DNA of 15,813 bases from Candidatus Falkowiibacteriota bacterium (GTDB taxonomy: Bacteria; Patescibacteriota; Patescibacteriia; UBA2591; JABMQE01): the NCBI GenBank assembly GCA_013203415.1, contig JABMQE010000021.1, positions 1-15,813 on the forward strand. The letters are read 5' to 3'. A model generated the notes under the pieces. The model was not told where the DNA came from. It made no database searches and saw only the letters and a list, made by a program, of their open reading frames with translations. The translations under genes were made by a program, and so were the position numbers. Positions 1 through 7,148 of this stretch are shown in pieces; positions within the stretch are counted from its first letter, which is position 1; every line of letters begins with the position of its first letter.

Positions 1-2
1 AG

Positions 3-149
3 GAAATTACCGAAGAGCTAAACAAATATAGAATGAGCACCAAAACTATTGCTAAGGCAGGCCAACCAGCCCCTCCCCCAGAGCCAGAAGAAACAGATGA
101 AGAAAGAGAAAACCGAGAAAGGATGCAGCAAGATATGGATAATGATTAA
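3..149 (+). CDS. C-terminal end of an unknown protein (partial)
   Basis: An open frame enters from the left edge and runs 48 codons to TAA at 147-149. The visible tail is a short helix-like start (EITEELNKYR) followed by a Pro stretch (QPAPPPEPEE) and a very acidic, Gln/Met-rich end (RMQQDMDND). No domain can be recognised from so little. The next gene starts only 18 bp later on the same strand, so this is probably the preceding gene of the same secretion-like operon. A coupling ATPase or VirB6-type protein would fit that position, but nothing in these 48 residues shows it. The other two forward frames close within the first 30 bases. Confidence 0.6.
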   Translation, partial: EITEELNKYRMSTKTIAKAGQPAPPPEPEETDEERENRERMQQDMDND

Positions 150-167
150 ATTAAATAAAAAAGATAT

Positions 168-1898
168 ATGCCAAACCAAAAAAAGCTTACCCCCTACGAG
201 CTTCAAAATCCAGAAACCCTAAAAAAAATCTCGCGTCAGGCAGAGGAGCTGGTTTTCTATAACCAGCAAAAAGAAGCCCGTCTTTTAGCCGAGAGCTTGG
301 AAAAAAGCATCAGGGATTTAGGAAACGATTGGCAGGAAAAATACGAAACCATTATCGCCCGCCTAAAATTTTCTACCATCCAGTCGTTTAATGATCCCGA
401 AGTCGAAAGATTATTTACCGAGCATGCCCTCGAGGCCTTTGGCAACGAGTTTAAAATTTTCGATGTCCTAAAATACAAATTTATAAGCATTCCTGCCTGG
501 GAAAGAGACAAATTTAAGCAAGCCCTAAGAAAAGCCCTGCATGCCAACAACCAAACCATTACTTCTAATCGCTTAAGAATAACAAAACAAGGCCAGCAAA
601 AAGAGGCCTCCCCAACAATCGCCAATTGGCTTGATGATTATAATCGCAACCTAGGCAGCGATTTAGTTAGCAACTTAAAGCAAAACGAATTTTTTTCAAC
701 CAATTCCAATTTTCAAGCCCTGCCCGAAAAAGAAAAATCTCAAATCAAAGAACTTTTTACTTTATACGAAGAACTTAAAAAATCTTCTCTTGTTCCGGAA
801 AATTCTCCCGAAAGTATTTTAATAGGCGGTGAAGACGGCCAATTAAAAATTTTGGAAAAAGGCCAGTTTTATGATATTAGCAAAGGTGTTTCCAAAGAAG
901 AGCAAAAACCCCGCCCCCCAATCCTTATCGACTACAATCAAAAAACCCAGGAAATATTAACTCGTCTTAATCTTAATCTTGCAGACAAAAATTTCGCTTC
1001 CCGCCTTTCAAGCATCATCGCAACTCGCCTTCGAAACATCCGCACTTTTATTACTACCAAGGAAACCTTAATGCGCCCGCCTAAAATCGGCGGCCTTGGC
1101 CTGGCCCCGGAAAAGGCCGAGGCCATTGCCCGCCTAATAGAAGCCGAAGCCAAAAAAATTCATGCCAGCTCGGATTTCTTAAGCCAAAAAAAACAATCCC
1201 AAAAAATTCCAGAAAAAATATTGCCTAGCCAAACCTATTCCCTGCAAAAAAGTATAAATCAAAAACAAGGCCCTTCCCCTGCCGGACCAACAAGCACGCA
1301 AGCACCACCCGCCCCTCCCTCTCCAAAACCTGCCCATCTTTCCAAACCCAAACCAATAAAACCAAAAGTCCTGCCTAGGCCTCGTCCAGCCCCATCTCCT
1401 GTTCCCCAAAAAGTCCAAGAAATCAAACCATTTCAAAATTTTCCAACCAGCAAACCAAGCCCCAAAAACCGCGTCGAAAGCAGCTCTCCAAGGCCAACTT
1501 CCAGCTTCAGAGAACCTCCTCGCACACCAAAGGCCAAACCAAGCCTCGAGTCCATCCAATCCCCACCCTCGCGCATTATTGGCGGGGTCGAAGAAGTCGG
1601 CGCTTTAACTTTGGCTGATTTCCGCCGCTGGTCAGGGGAGCCGGCCGAAGCCGCTGCCCGCATCAAAGAAAAAATAAATTCCCTGGAAGTCGAATCCTTC
1701 GAAAAAAAAGCTGCTGCTATTTCCGCTTGGCAAAATTCCGAAGTCAACAATCTGTATTTGGATATCGGCCGCGCCAGCATGGAATCCGGACAATCAGTGG
1801 AAACAATTATCAATCAACGTTCTGCCCAGAAACAGCCGACATTATCCCTAGAAGAATTTAATGCAGTTGTCGACTTAAACAGAGAGCTAAGTTATTAA
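168..1898 (+). CDS. Large Pro-rich protein of the secretion operon, function unknown
   Basis: I do not recognise a family in these 576 residues. The N-terminal two thirds (about 1-360) is charged and probably helical, with no signal peptide or membrane segment, so it should be cytoplasmic. Residues about 364-465 are low-complexity and rich in Pro, Lys and Ser, typical of a flexible linker. The last ~110 residues return to an ordered, helix-rich composition (from IGGVEEVGALTL to NRELSY) and could be a separate small domain. The ATG start follows the upstream stop by 18 bp and has an A-rich leader without a Shine-Dalgarno motif; prgI follows after 11 bp. Position makes it a candidate cytoplasmic partner of the VirB4 machine, perhaps a scaffold or substrate adaptor; that role is inference. 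Confidence 0.85.
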   Translation: MPNQKKLTPYELQNPETLKKISRQAEELVFYNQQKEARLLAESLEKSIRDLGNDWQEKYETIIARLKFSTIQSFNDPEVERLFTEHALEAFGNEFKIFDVLKYKFISIPAWERDKFKQALRKALHANNQTITSNRLRITKQGQQKEASPTIANWLDDYNRNLGSDLVSNLKQNEFFSTNSNFQALPEKEKSQIKELFTLYEELKKSSLVPENSPESILIGGEDGQLKILEKGQFYDISKGVSKEEQKPRPPILIDYNQKTQEILTRLNLNLADKNFASRLSSIIATRLRNIRTFITTKETLMRPPKIGGLGLAPEKAEAIARLIEAEAKKIHASSDFLSQKKQSQKIPEKILPSQTYSLQKSINQKQGPSPAGPTSTQAPPAPPSPKPAHLSKPKPIKPKVLPRPRPAPSPVPQKVQEIKPFQNFPTSKPSPKNRVESSSPRPTSSFREPPRTPKAKPSLESIQSPPSRIIGGVEEVGALTLADFRRWSGEPAEAAARIKEKINSLEVESFEKKAAAISAWQNSEVNNLYLDIGRASMESGQSVETIINQRSAQKQPTLSLEEFNAVVDLNRELSY

Positions 1899-1909
1899 GA
1901 TATAATCCT

Positions 1910-2386
1910 GTGGACCAATTTACCGTTCCCCAATTTATCGACCGCGAAGCTAAAATTTTAGGGCCCATCACTGTCCGCCAGTTTATTATTTGCCTTGTTG
2001 GCGCTGGCTTTATCTTTCTTGCTTATAAGCTTTCCGACTTTTCTCTTTTTATTGTTTTGGCGGTTATCATCGCCATTATCTTTGGCGGTTTGGCTTTTAT
2101 AAAAATCAACAGCCGCCCTCTCCATTATTTTCTTCTCGCTTTTGTTAATACCTCAAGACGCCCAGCTGTCCGCGTTTGGAAAAAAGATATTAAAAGCTCC
2201 AAAGTTATTAAAAAAGAGCCGACCACCGAAGAAAAAATAAAAGCCGAGACCAAGGCCAAAAAAAAACAAATCAGCCAAATCCTAGCTCAAAAGAAACTTG
2301 CGAAGTCCCGTCTTTCCAAGCTATCATTAACAGTGGATACCGGTGGCAAATATCGTGATGTAAATAAAAATAGCAGACCAAAATAA
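1910..2386 (+). CDS. prgI: PrgI family membrane protein (VirB3-like T4SS subunit)
   Basis: The N-terminus (QFTVPQFIDREAKILGPITV) followed by two adjacent membrane helices at about residues 23-42 and 45-65 is the PrgI pattern. PrgI proteins are small inner-membrane subunits of Gram-positive and CPR type IV secretion systems, positionally equivalent to VirB3, and usually sit just before the VirB4 ATPase gene as here. At 158 residues this copy is longer than the usual ~110 because of a Lys/Glu-rich cytoplasmic tail (about 90-158). The start is GTG at 1910, 11 bp after the previous stop; no earlier ATG gives the conserved N-terminus, and no Shine-Dalgarno is visible. The family call is from pattern memory but fits sequence and context. 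Confidence 0.85.
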   Translation: MDQFTVPQFIDREAKILGPITVRQFIICLVGAGFIFLAYKLSDFSLFIVLAVIIAIIFGGLAFIKINSRPLHYFLLAFVNTSRRPAVRVWKKDIKSSKVIKKEPTTEEKIKAETKAKKKQISQILAQKKLAKSRLSKLSLTVDTGGKYRDVNKNSRPK

Positions 2387-2407
2387 AAATATTTTTCTTT
2401 CTTGCAT

Positions 2408-3085
2408 ATGAAAAAAAACAAATTAGCCAAACCAACCGCTGCCTCCAGCCAAAAGTACCTCGACATCGCCGAAATCCGCGATAATGTTGTTGTTATGAAA
2501 GATAGTTCCCTTCGCGCCGTTCTTTTGGTTTCTTCTATCAATTTTTCCTTAAAAAGCGAGGAGGAGCAGGATGCTATCATTTCTGCTTATGCCAGCTTTC
2601 TAAACTCTTTAGAGTTTCCTGTTCAAATTATTATCCAATCCCGGCCTATAAATATCGATAATTATCTGGCCTACTTAAGCGGAATTAAAAACGAACAAAC
2701 CAACGAACTTCTAAAAATGCAGACCGCAGAATACATAGATTACATTTCCGAGCTTGTTAAAATGGGGGAGATTATGACCAAACGTTTTTATGTTGTTATT
2801 ACCTACAACCCGATGGCGCCCAGCAAAAAAGGTTTTTTCGATCAATTTCTTAGTGTTTTTAAGCTGTCAACTCAAATCAAACTTAATCAGGAAAAATTCG
2901 AAAAGTTCAAAGAAGAAATATCTACCAGGGCCAATTTAGTTGCCGGCGCTCTTGGAAGCATGGGTGTTAATTCCAACCCCCTAGACACCCAAAGCCTAGT
3001 CGAGCTCTATTATGGCTCCTATAATCCCCAAATTTCAGAAGAGCAAAAAGCCGGAGAACTCGATAAAGTGCAGGTGGGGGAATAG
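2408..3085 (+). CDS. TraC-like domain protein (VirB4-associated)
   Basis: This is a 225-residue soluble protein without a signal or membrane segment. Segments such as YLDIAEIRDNVVVMKD, AVLLVSSINFSLKSEEEQ and PVQIIIQSRPINIDNYLAYL match the TraC-like/VirB4 N-terminal type of domain commonly encoded between prgI and virB4 in CPR genomes. It lacks Walker motifs, so it is not an ATPase; a role in coupling PrgI to VirB4 is plausible. I chose the ATG at 2408; a TTG at 2402 would add only two residues. The gap from prgI is 21 bp. Unlike its neighbours it is followed by a long 225-bp spacer full of repeats. It is not simply a frameshifted front half of VirB4, because the next gene has its own complete N-terminal domain. 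Confidence 0.75.
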   Translation: MKKNKLAKPTAASSQKYLDIAEIRDNVVVMKDSSLRAVLLVSSINFSLKSEEEQDAIISAYASFLNSLEFPVQIIIQSRPINIDNYLAYLSGIKNEQTNELLKMQTAEYIDYISELVKMGEIMTKRFYVVITYNPMAPSKKGFFDQFLSVFKLSTQIKLNQEKFEKFKEEISTRANLVAGALGSMGVNSNPLDTQSLVELYYGSYNPQISEEQKAGELDKVQVGE

Positions 3086-3136
3086 GTATGATTATTTATC
3101 AATTAACAAAGTAGCAAGGCACAGAAGTCGAAGAAC

Positions 3137-3299
3137 GGAAATCAGTTGGACAGAAAACAGAAGCCAGTTACAGAAATCCGAAAACAGAAAACAGCAAAAC
3201 TGCTGATTTCTGGTATCCGTTTTCAATAACCGTTTTCTGGCTTCTGACAACTGTTTTCAATCACAATTAATTTCTAGTTTCTAATCTCTAGTTTCTAAT
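3137..3299. repeat. Intra-operon spacer with inverted and direct repeats
   Basis: The 225-bp gap before virB4 contains no gene. A hairpin with a 12-bp arm (CAGAAAACAGCA at 3185-3196 against 3201-3212, one mismatch, 4-base loop) sits inside a wider inverted repeat (CAGAAGCCAG at 3158-3167 against CTGGCTTCTG at 3237-3246). Variants of GAAAACAG and its complement recur throughout. Just before the ATG lies a 13-bp direct repeat, TCTAGTTTCTAAT, at 3273-3285 and 3287-3299. The composition differs from the flanking genes, so it may be an inserted palindromic element or a structured leader that adjusts virB4 expression inside the operon. Confidence 0.7.
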
Positions 3300-3310
3300 T
3301 TCTCAACGTC

Positions 3311-5224
3311 ATGTTCAACCCCAAAGACGTAACAACCAAAAATGTTCCCCCCCAAGGCGAACCAGGGCAAACTCCAACGCCCCAGATTTCACAGGAACAA
3401 CAAGTTGCAGAGCAACAGCAGGTTCTAGAGGCCCAAACCACTTACCAGGAGGGCGTTGCTTCTATTCGGGATTTAATCGCCCCGGCTTCTTTAAAAGTAA
3501 CCCCATACCATCTCGAGCTTAATGGTAAATTTGCCCGCACTCTTTTTGTTTTTGCTTATCCAAGATTTCTTTCTGTTGGCTGGTTTTCTCCGGTTATTAA
3601 TTTTCCCGCTCCGATTGATATTTCCATGTATTTTTACCAGCTTTCAAGCGAAACTGTTCTAAAAAAACTCCGCGACAAAGTTGGCCAGCTTCAAGCCGAT
3701 TTGTCTATCGATATCGAAAAAGGCGCCCCCCGCGATCCGATGAAAGAAACCGCTATTCGTGATGCCGAAAGACTTCGCGATGATTTAACCCAAGGCATCG
3801 AGCATTTTTTTCAGTTCGCTTTATACATTACCGTCTACGCCGACACCAAAGAAGAGCTCGACGAGCGGAGCGAAAAAATCGAAGCCCTTTTTGGCTCTAA
3901 ACTTGTTTTCACCAAGCGCGCCCTTTTCCAATCCGAGCAGGGTTTTAATTCCACCCTCCCCTTGTTTAACGACGAGCTTATGGTTGGTTTTAATATGAAC
4001 ACCTCGCCCTGCGCTTCCACCTTTCCTTTTGTCTCTTCCGAACTCACGAGCGACGAAGGAATTCTTTATGGCATCAACCGCCATAACAACAGTTTGATTC
4101 TTTTCGACCGCTTTTCTCTCCAAAATCCAAACTTTGTCGTTTTTGCCACTTCCGGCGCTGGCAAAAGCTATACTGTTAAGCTCGAAATCCTTCGTTCTTT
4201 AATGATGGGCACTAGTGTTATTGTTATCGATCCCGAAATGGAATACCAGCATCTCTCGAGCGCTGTCGGCGGAACCTACATTAACGTCTCTCTTTCTTCG
4301 GACTCAAAAATAAATCCTTTTGATTTGCCTCGCCCCGTGGCTGGCGCCAGCGAAAGCACTGCCGATATTCTTCGCTCGGCCGTTATTGTCCTAAAAGGCC
4401 TCTTGCGTATTATGATTGGTGTAGAAGATGGCCAAGGCCGCAAAAAATTTACTCCCGATGAAGATGCTATTCTAGACCGCGCTCTTTTGGAAACCTATGC
4501 CAAAAAAGATATCACTCCCGAATCGGATTTAACTCTAGCCGAACCGCCGATAATGTCCGATTTAGTCGAGGTTTTAGGCGGCCTTTCGGGCGCCGAGAGT
4601 TTGGCTAAAAGATTGGAAAAATATTCTATCGGCACTTTTTCAGGCCTTCTTAACAATCCAACCAACATCGAAACCGACAACCAGCTCGTTATCTTTAGCG
4701 TTCGCGATCTAGAAGACGAGCTCCGCCCGATTGCTATTTATACCATTGTTAATTATATTTGGAATGTTGTCCGAAGCGAACTTAAAAAAAGAATCCTAAC
4801 TATCGATGAGGCCTGGTGGCTGATGATGCACGAAGACAGCGCCAAATTTATCTACGCCTTGGTTAAACGTTGCCGCAAATATTATCTTGGCGTTACCACC
4901 ATAACGCAGGATGTTAACGACTTTTTAGGCAGCCAATACGGCCAAGCCATTGTTAACAACTCTGCCCTGTCTCTCCTATTAAAGCAGTCAACCTCCGGTA
5001 TCGATTCGGTTACCGATACTTTCAAGCTCACCCAAGGCGAACGCTACCTTCTTTTGGAGGCCGGCGTTGGCGAGGGCCTTTTCTTTGCTGGCAGTAAACA
5101 TGTCGCCATCAAAGTCGTTGCCTCTTATGCCGAAGACCAGCTGATCACTTCCGACCCCCGCCAGCTTTTAGAAATCGAACAAGCCAAAAAAGAGTTTGAA
5201 GAGGAAATGAGTCAGAATCCTTAA
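3311..5224 (+). CDS. virB4: VirB4-family type IV secretion ATPase
   Basis: VirB4 is the cytoplasmic-face hexameric ATPase that powers pilus assembly and substrate transfer. The 637-residue protein has a disordered Gln/Pro-rich head (about 1-45), a VirB4 N-terminal domain (about 50-265), and a RecA-like motor. The Walker A loop is SGAGKS with K285 and S286. Walker B is ILTIDEAWW with D499 and E500, followed by the TTITQDVNDF segment near residue 535. VIDPEMEY and SKINPFDLP, typical after the P-loop in TraC/VirB4 proteins, are also present. The length is normal for compact Gram-positive and CPR VirB4s. The ATG at 3311 lies in a T-rich leader without a Shine-Dalgarno. The motor looks intact. It is the best evidence that the operon encodes a working energised apparatus. 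Confidence 0.95.
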   Translation: MFNPKDVTTKNVPPQGEPGQTPTPQISQEQQVAEQQQVLEAQTTYQEGVASIRDLIAPASLKVTPYHLELNGKFARTLFVFAYPRFLSVGWFSPVINFPAPIDISMYFYQLSSETVLKKLRDKVGQLQADLSIDIEKGAPRDPMKETAIRDAERLRDDLTQGIEHFFQFALYITVYADTKEELDERSEKIEALFGSKLVFTKRALFQSEQGFNSTLPLFNDELMVGFNMNTSPCASTFPFVSSELTSDEGILYGINRHNNSLILFDRFSLQNPNFVVFATSGAGKSYTVKLEILRSLMMGTSVIVIDPEMEYQHLSSAVGGTYINVSLSSDSKINPFDLPRPVAGASESTADILRSAVIVLKGLLRIMIGVEDGQGRKKFTPDEDAILDRALLETYAKKDITPESDLTLAEPPIMSDLVEVLGGLSGAESLAKRLEKYSIGTFSGLLNNPTNIETDNQLVIFSVRDLEDELRPIAIYTIVNYIWNVVRSELKKRILTIDEAWWLMMHEDSAKFIYALVKRCRKYYLGVTTITQDVNDFLGSQYGQAIVNNSALSLLLKQSTSGIDSVTDTFKLTQGERYLLLEAGVGEGLFFAGSKHVAIKVVASYAEDQLITSDPRQLLEIEQAKKEFEEEMSQNP

Positions 5225-5265
5225 ATGAGTCAATCCCCAAACCCCGTCACTTAACAAATCAATAT

Positions 5266-5294
5266 CAGCCAGTGGGCTGACCAGCCTCTGGCTG
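5266..5294. repeat. Imperfect hairpin between virB4 and the next gene
   Basis: The arms CAGCCAGTGGGCTG and CAGCCTCTGGCTG almost mirror each other around a 2-base centre, within a 98-bp gap that has no gene. No T run follows, so it is not a normal intrinsic terminator. It could be a REP-like unit, an mRNA-stabilising hairpin, or a processing site that uncouples the first and second halves of the operon. Confidence 0.55.
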
Positions 5295-5322
5295 GAATTA
5301 ATAAACTAATAAATCAACACAC

Positions 5323-5940
5323 GTGTCTAGCACTAGAAAAAAAACAACTCTCATAATCCTCATCATCCTTTTTGTCCTTCTGGCTCTGTATTTTATATTC
5401 CTCCGCTCTGCTCCGGATTATGATGATGGTTCTGGCACCCTCATCAACCTCGGCGATATTTTTAATCCTCCAGAAGAAGAATCAGACATCATAAACGAAC
5501 TGCAATCCCCAGCCGAAATGACTCCAAGCGAGGCCGCTCGCGCCCAGGTTAAAGACATAGCCGTCTCCTTTGCCGAGCGCTTTGGCAGTTATTCCAATCA
5601 AGCCGACTACCAGAACCTAATCGAGCTAAAACCCCAAATGACAGCCGGCCTAAAAAACTGGACTGATAATTTTGTTTTTAATGCCCGCAAAAATAATCCC
5701 CAAGATGCTGCTTACTATGCCCAGATAACCAAGGCCTTGGCTGCCCAGGAAAAATCTTACAGCCAAGAATCAGGCCAGGCCGAGTTTCTTATCCAATGCC
5801 AGCGCCAGGAATTTTTAATCTCTCCCCAAAACCCCCGCACTTATTATCAAACCCTAAAAATCACCCTTCTTAAAGTTAAGGATGCTTGGCTGGTTGATGA
5901 TGCCGTCTGGCAGGCCGAAGGCATCGGCAATAGCCAGTAG
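5323..5940 (+). CDS. Single-pass membrane protein, VirB8-like candidate
   Basis: This 205-residue protein has a short positively charged N-terminus, one strong membrane helix (about residues 8-28, TLIILIILFVLLALYFIFLR), an acidic Pro-containing linker, then a soluble domain of about 130 residues (about 68-200). The architecture matches VirB8/TcpC-type subunits: N-terminal anchor plus an extracytoplasmic NTF2-like domain. The soluble part begins with a long helix (AQVKDIAVSFAERFGSY) and ends in strand-like segments (YYQTLKITLLKVKDAWLVDD), as NTF2-like folds do. This is a fold-level guess; no diagnostic motif exists. The start is GTG at 5323, the only start that keeps the basic N-terminus before the helix. 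It lies between virB4 and other envelope genes, with 98 bp before and 35 bp after. Confidence 0.85.
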   Translation: MSSTRKKTTLIILIILFVLLALYFIFLRSAPDYDDGSGTLINLGDIFNPPEEESDIINELQSPAEMTPSEAARAQVKDIAVSFAERFGSYSNQADYQNLIELKPQMTAGLKNWTDNFVFNARKNNPQDAAYYAQITKALAAQEKSYSQESGQAEFLIQCQRQEFLISPQNPRTYYQTLKITLLKVKDAWLVDDAVWQAEGIGNSQ

Positions 5941-5975
5941 GTTTTTTATCTCACCAAAATCTAACATTTTTTTTC

Positions 5976-7139
5976 ATGCCTTCTACTAATCAAAAAGAAC
6001 CAACCGTTGATTCAGGAGGTGTTAATAAAGCACAACCAGCTCAAAACAAGCAAGACCCTCAAGCCCGCCGAAGACAACAAAGAATCAGACAAGCCCAAGA
6101 CGAGATAACAGAAAGAATCGAACAAGAAAAAAAACAAGACCCCCAAGCTACCCGCCGCCGTCGCCTCCCTCAAATCAAAGAAGACACTCCTCCCTTGTCA
6201 AAAGAGGAAGAACAAACAAGTGAGTTGGATGTCCTAAAGCAAGACCTATCCGAGGACCAGGAGAGTGCTTATGAAAGGGAATTAGATTCCGAAAAAAGAA
6301 GTTCTCCAACCAGCGAAACCGAAGACCAGCAAAAACAAGATCCCCAGCGCGCTTCTCGTCTTGGTCGTCCCCCTCAATCTCAAAACACCCCTCCTCCCAA
6401 AGAGGCGAAAACACAACAAGAAGCAGAACAGGCCAGCGAACCAGGTATTCCAGGTGAAGTCGCTCCGGAAAATGCTCCACCGCAAGAGGAAGAGCAAGTT
6501 GGTTCTAGTGGCGAAGCATCGACCCTAAACAAAAAAAATCTCACCCTTAGCGAAAAACAAGAACAGGCCTATGCCGAAAGAGAAAAAAGAGCCGAGGAAA
6601 AACAAAAACAAGATCCAGAGCGTTCTTCCCGTCTTGGCCGCTTAGCCCAAAACATGCCTGCTCCAAACCAAGAACAAAAAGACCAAGAACACGAAAAAGA
6701 ATTTAACCAAGATAAAAGAAAAGCCAAACAAGAAAAAAGTCAAAAAGCCGAAGCCGAAAAGCAAAAACAAGACCCCCAACGTCTCTCCCGTCTTAGCCGC
6801 GGTTTAACCCAAGCTAGGCAAAAAGGAGTTAAAGGAGCAGTCAAAGATGTTGCCGCCGAAGGAGCTAAAAAATTAAGAGACAAATTCCTTAAACAAGTTG
6901 TCTGGGCTGGCCTAAAATCTGCTGCCACTTGGATATGGACAAGCATCACCGGCGCCGTTGTTGCCCTTCTTGGCACCACAGTTGGCGCAGTGGCCTTCTG
7001 TATTGCAGTCTTTATTCTAATCGCTATTATTATTGTTGCTTATGCCAAAGAAAATCCTTGCTTTTTTATAAAAATCGCTGGCGAGTTCGCAGGCAATACA
7101 ATCCTAAAAGGCATTGGCGCGATTTGCCCCGAAAGTTAA
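5976..7139 (+). CDS. KQDPQ-repeat protein with C-terminal membrane region
   Basis: Of 387 residues, the first ~300 are extremely hydrophilic, with Gln, Glu, Lys, Arg and Pro dominating and no predicted fold. Five copies of a short motif, KQDPQ or KQDPE followed by an Arg/Ser/Leu-rich basic patch (consensus KQDPQRxSRLGRLxQ), begin at residues 25, 53, 120, 211 and 264. Two copies are preceded by related helical lead-ins (LSEDQESAYERE at 91, LSEKQEQAYAER at 191). After an amphipathic basic stretch (about 280-308) come one or two membrane helices (about 311-357) and a short tail with two Cys. There is no signal peptide, so the repeat part is probably cytoplasmic, close to VirB4. The ATG follows the previous stop by 35 bp, and the next gene starts 9 bp on. 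I know no named family. Confidence 0.85.
   Translation: MPSTNQKEPTVDSGGVNKAQPAQNKQDPQARRRQQRIRQAQDEITERIEQEKKQDPQATRRRRLPQIKEDTPPLSKEEEQTSELDVLKQDLSEDQESAYERELDSEKRSSPTSETEDQQKQDPQRASRLGRPPQSQNTPPPKEAKTQQEAEQASEPGIPGEVAPENAPPQEEEQVGSSGEASTLNKKNLTLSEKQEQAYAEREKRAEEKQKQDPERSSRLGRLAQNMPAPNQEQKDQEHEKEFNQDKRKAKQEKSQKAEAEKQKQDPQRLSRLSRGLTQARQKGVKGAVKDVAAEGAKKLRDKFLKQVVWAGLKSAATWIWTSITGAVVALLGTTVGAVAFCIAVFILIAIIIVAYAKENPCFFIKIAGEFAGNTILKGIGAICPES
6048..6815 (+). repeat. Five degenerate KQDPQ coding repeats
   Basis: The motif starts lie at bases 6048, 6132, 6333, 6606 and 6765, so spacing is irregular (84 to 273 bp). At DNA level the shared core is AAACAAGA(C/T)CC followed by codons for Gln and Arg. 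The repeats are conserved as protein, not as exact DNA, which argues for selection on the motif rather than recent slippage. Confidence 0.8.
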
Positions 7140-7148
7140 TAAAAAAAT

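Noticed and set aside
3012..3206. 64-codon frame across the end of the TraC-like gene
   Set aside because: It overlaps a real gene out of frame and runs into repeat sequence; composition is Lys/Arg/Ser noise.
2408..5224. TraC-like gene and virB4 as halves of one frameshifted gene
   Set aside because: VirB4 has its own full N-terminal domain and the two are separated by a 225-bp repeat-rich spacer; separate genes are usual in CPR.
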